A DNA stretch of 5,316 nucleotides from Jeotgalicoccus sp052093725 (GTDB lineage Bacteria > Bacillota > Bacilli > Staphylococcales > Salinicoccaceae): NCBI GenBank assembly GCA_052093725.1, contig JBQDHL010000095.1, forward strand, positions 1 to 5,316. Reading direction: 5' to 3'. The translations under genes were made by a program, and so were the position numbers. Positions 5,264 to 5,316 of this stretch are shown in pieces. A model generated the notes under the pieces. That model was not told the DNA's origin. It ran no database searches and saw only the letters and a program-made list of their open reading frames with translations. The number at the start of each line of letters is the position of its first letter. Position 1 is the stretch's first letter.

Positions 5264-5316
5264 ATGTTTAAAAGACCGGTATTTAATAATACATTACTTA
5301 ATTGGTATCAGGCAAA
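5264..5316 (+). CDS. mutY: A/G-specific adenine glycosylase MutY (N-terminal fragment)
   Basis: An open frame starts at ATG 5264, behind AGGTGAG at 5250-5256, and runs off the window after 17 codons. The visible residues MFKRPVFNNTLLNWYQA match the MutY N-terminus, where F-x-x-x-L-L/I-x-W-Y/F precedes the R-x-L-P-W-R motif that would fall just past the edge. MutY removes adenine mispaired with 8-oxoguanine in base excision repair. The divergent position next to yfhP, as in Bacillales genomes, is the other support. With so few residues the call rests on this short match plus gene order. Confidence 0.7.
   Translation, partial: MFKRPVFNNTLLNWYQA

Noticed and set aside
1..5316. CRISPR array, insertion sequence, tRNA/rRNA, phage or toxin-antitoxin system
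   Set aside because: No repeated spaced units, transposase motifs, terminal inverted repeats, cloverleaf segments or integrase-like frames were seen; gene order is that of a conserved chromosomal region.

Overview
The window looks like low-to-moderate GC Bacillota DNA, most likely Staphylococcaceae or a close relative (the Staphylococcus / Jeotgalicoccus / Salinicoccus range). The evidence is gene content and order (recX, yfhH, yfhP, mutY), strong GGAGG-type ribosome binding sites, and AT-rich spacers. The genus is an inference; no search was possible.

Layout. Positions 1-84 are the 3' end of an unidentified CDS with a tail resembling the last strands of a fibronectin type III domain. Next comes a small free-standing unit (115-357): an extended -10 promoter, a 51-residue single-pass membrane protein, and a strong intrinsic terminator. 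A tightly packed plus-strand gene run follows (382-4247): a hotdog-fold acyl-CoA thioesterase, recX, yfhH, a TagH-like ABC protein and a TagG-like permease. Junctions in this run are gaps of 6 and 11 bp or overlaps of 8 and 1 bp, so it reads as one operon. It ends at a perfect 14-bp inverted repeat (4228-4256), shared with the convergent minus-strand gene yfhP (4260-5198). A 65-bp AT-rich spacer separates yfhP from the divergent start of mutY (5264 onward, cut by the window end).

The most unusual element is the TagH/TagG-like pair. The ATPase-like protein keeps the overall TagH plan: an ABC domain, one membrane helix and an extracytoplasmic C-terminal domain. However, the residues for nucleotide binding and hydrolysis are replaced at Walker A, the signature loop, Walker B with its catalytic Glu, and the H-switch, and no Q-loop Gln is evident, all in an intact 495-codon frame. 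This looks like a pseudo-ATPase ABC subunit still paired with a six-helix ABC-2 type membrane protein, inside an operon with the RecA modulator RecX. Its function cannot be read from sequence. Candidate roles are a non-hydrolysing scaffold or regulator at the membrane, or a partner of a separate active ATPase.

The other genes are housekeeping: RecX modulates RecA, MutY removes A mispaired with 8-oxoG, YfhP is a DUF457-type membrane protein with a metal-site-like motif set, and YfhH is a small conserved protein of unknown role. Two start sites are placed downstream of the longest open frame: the small membrane protein at ATG 168 and yfhP at ATG 5198.
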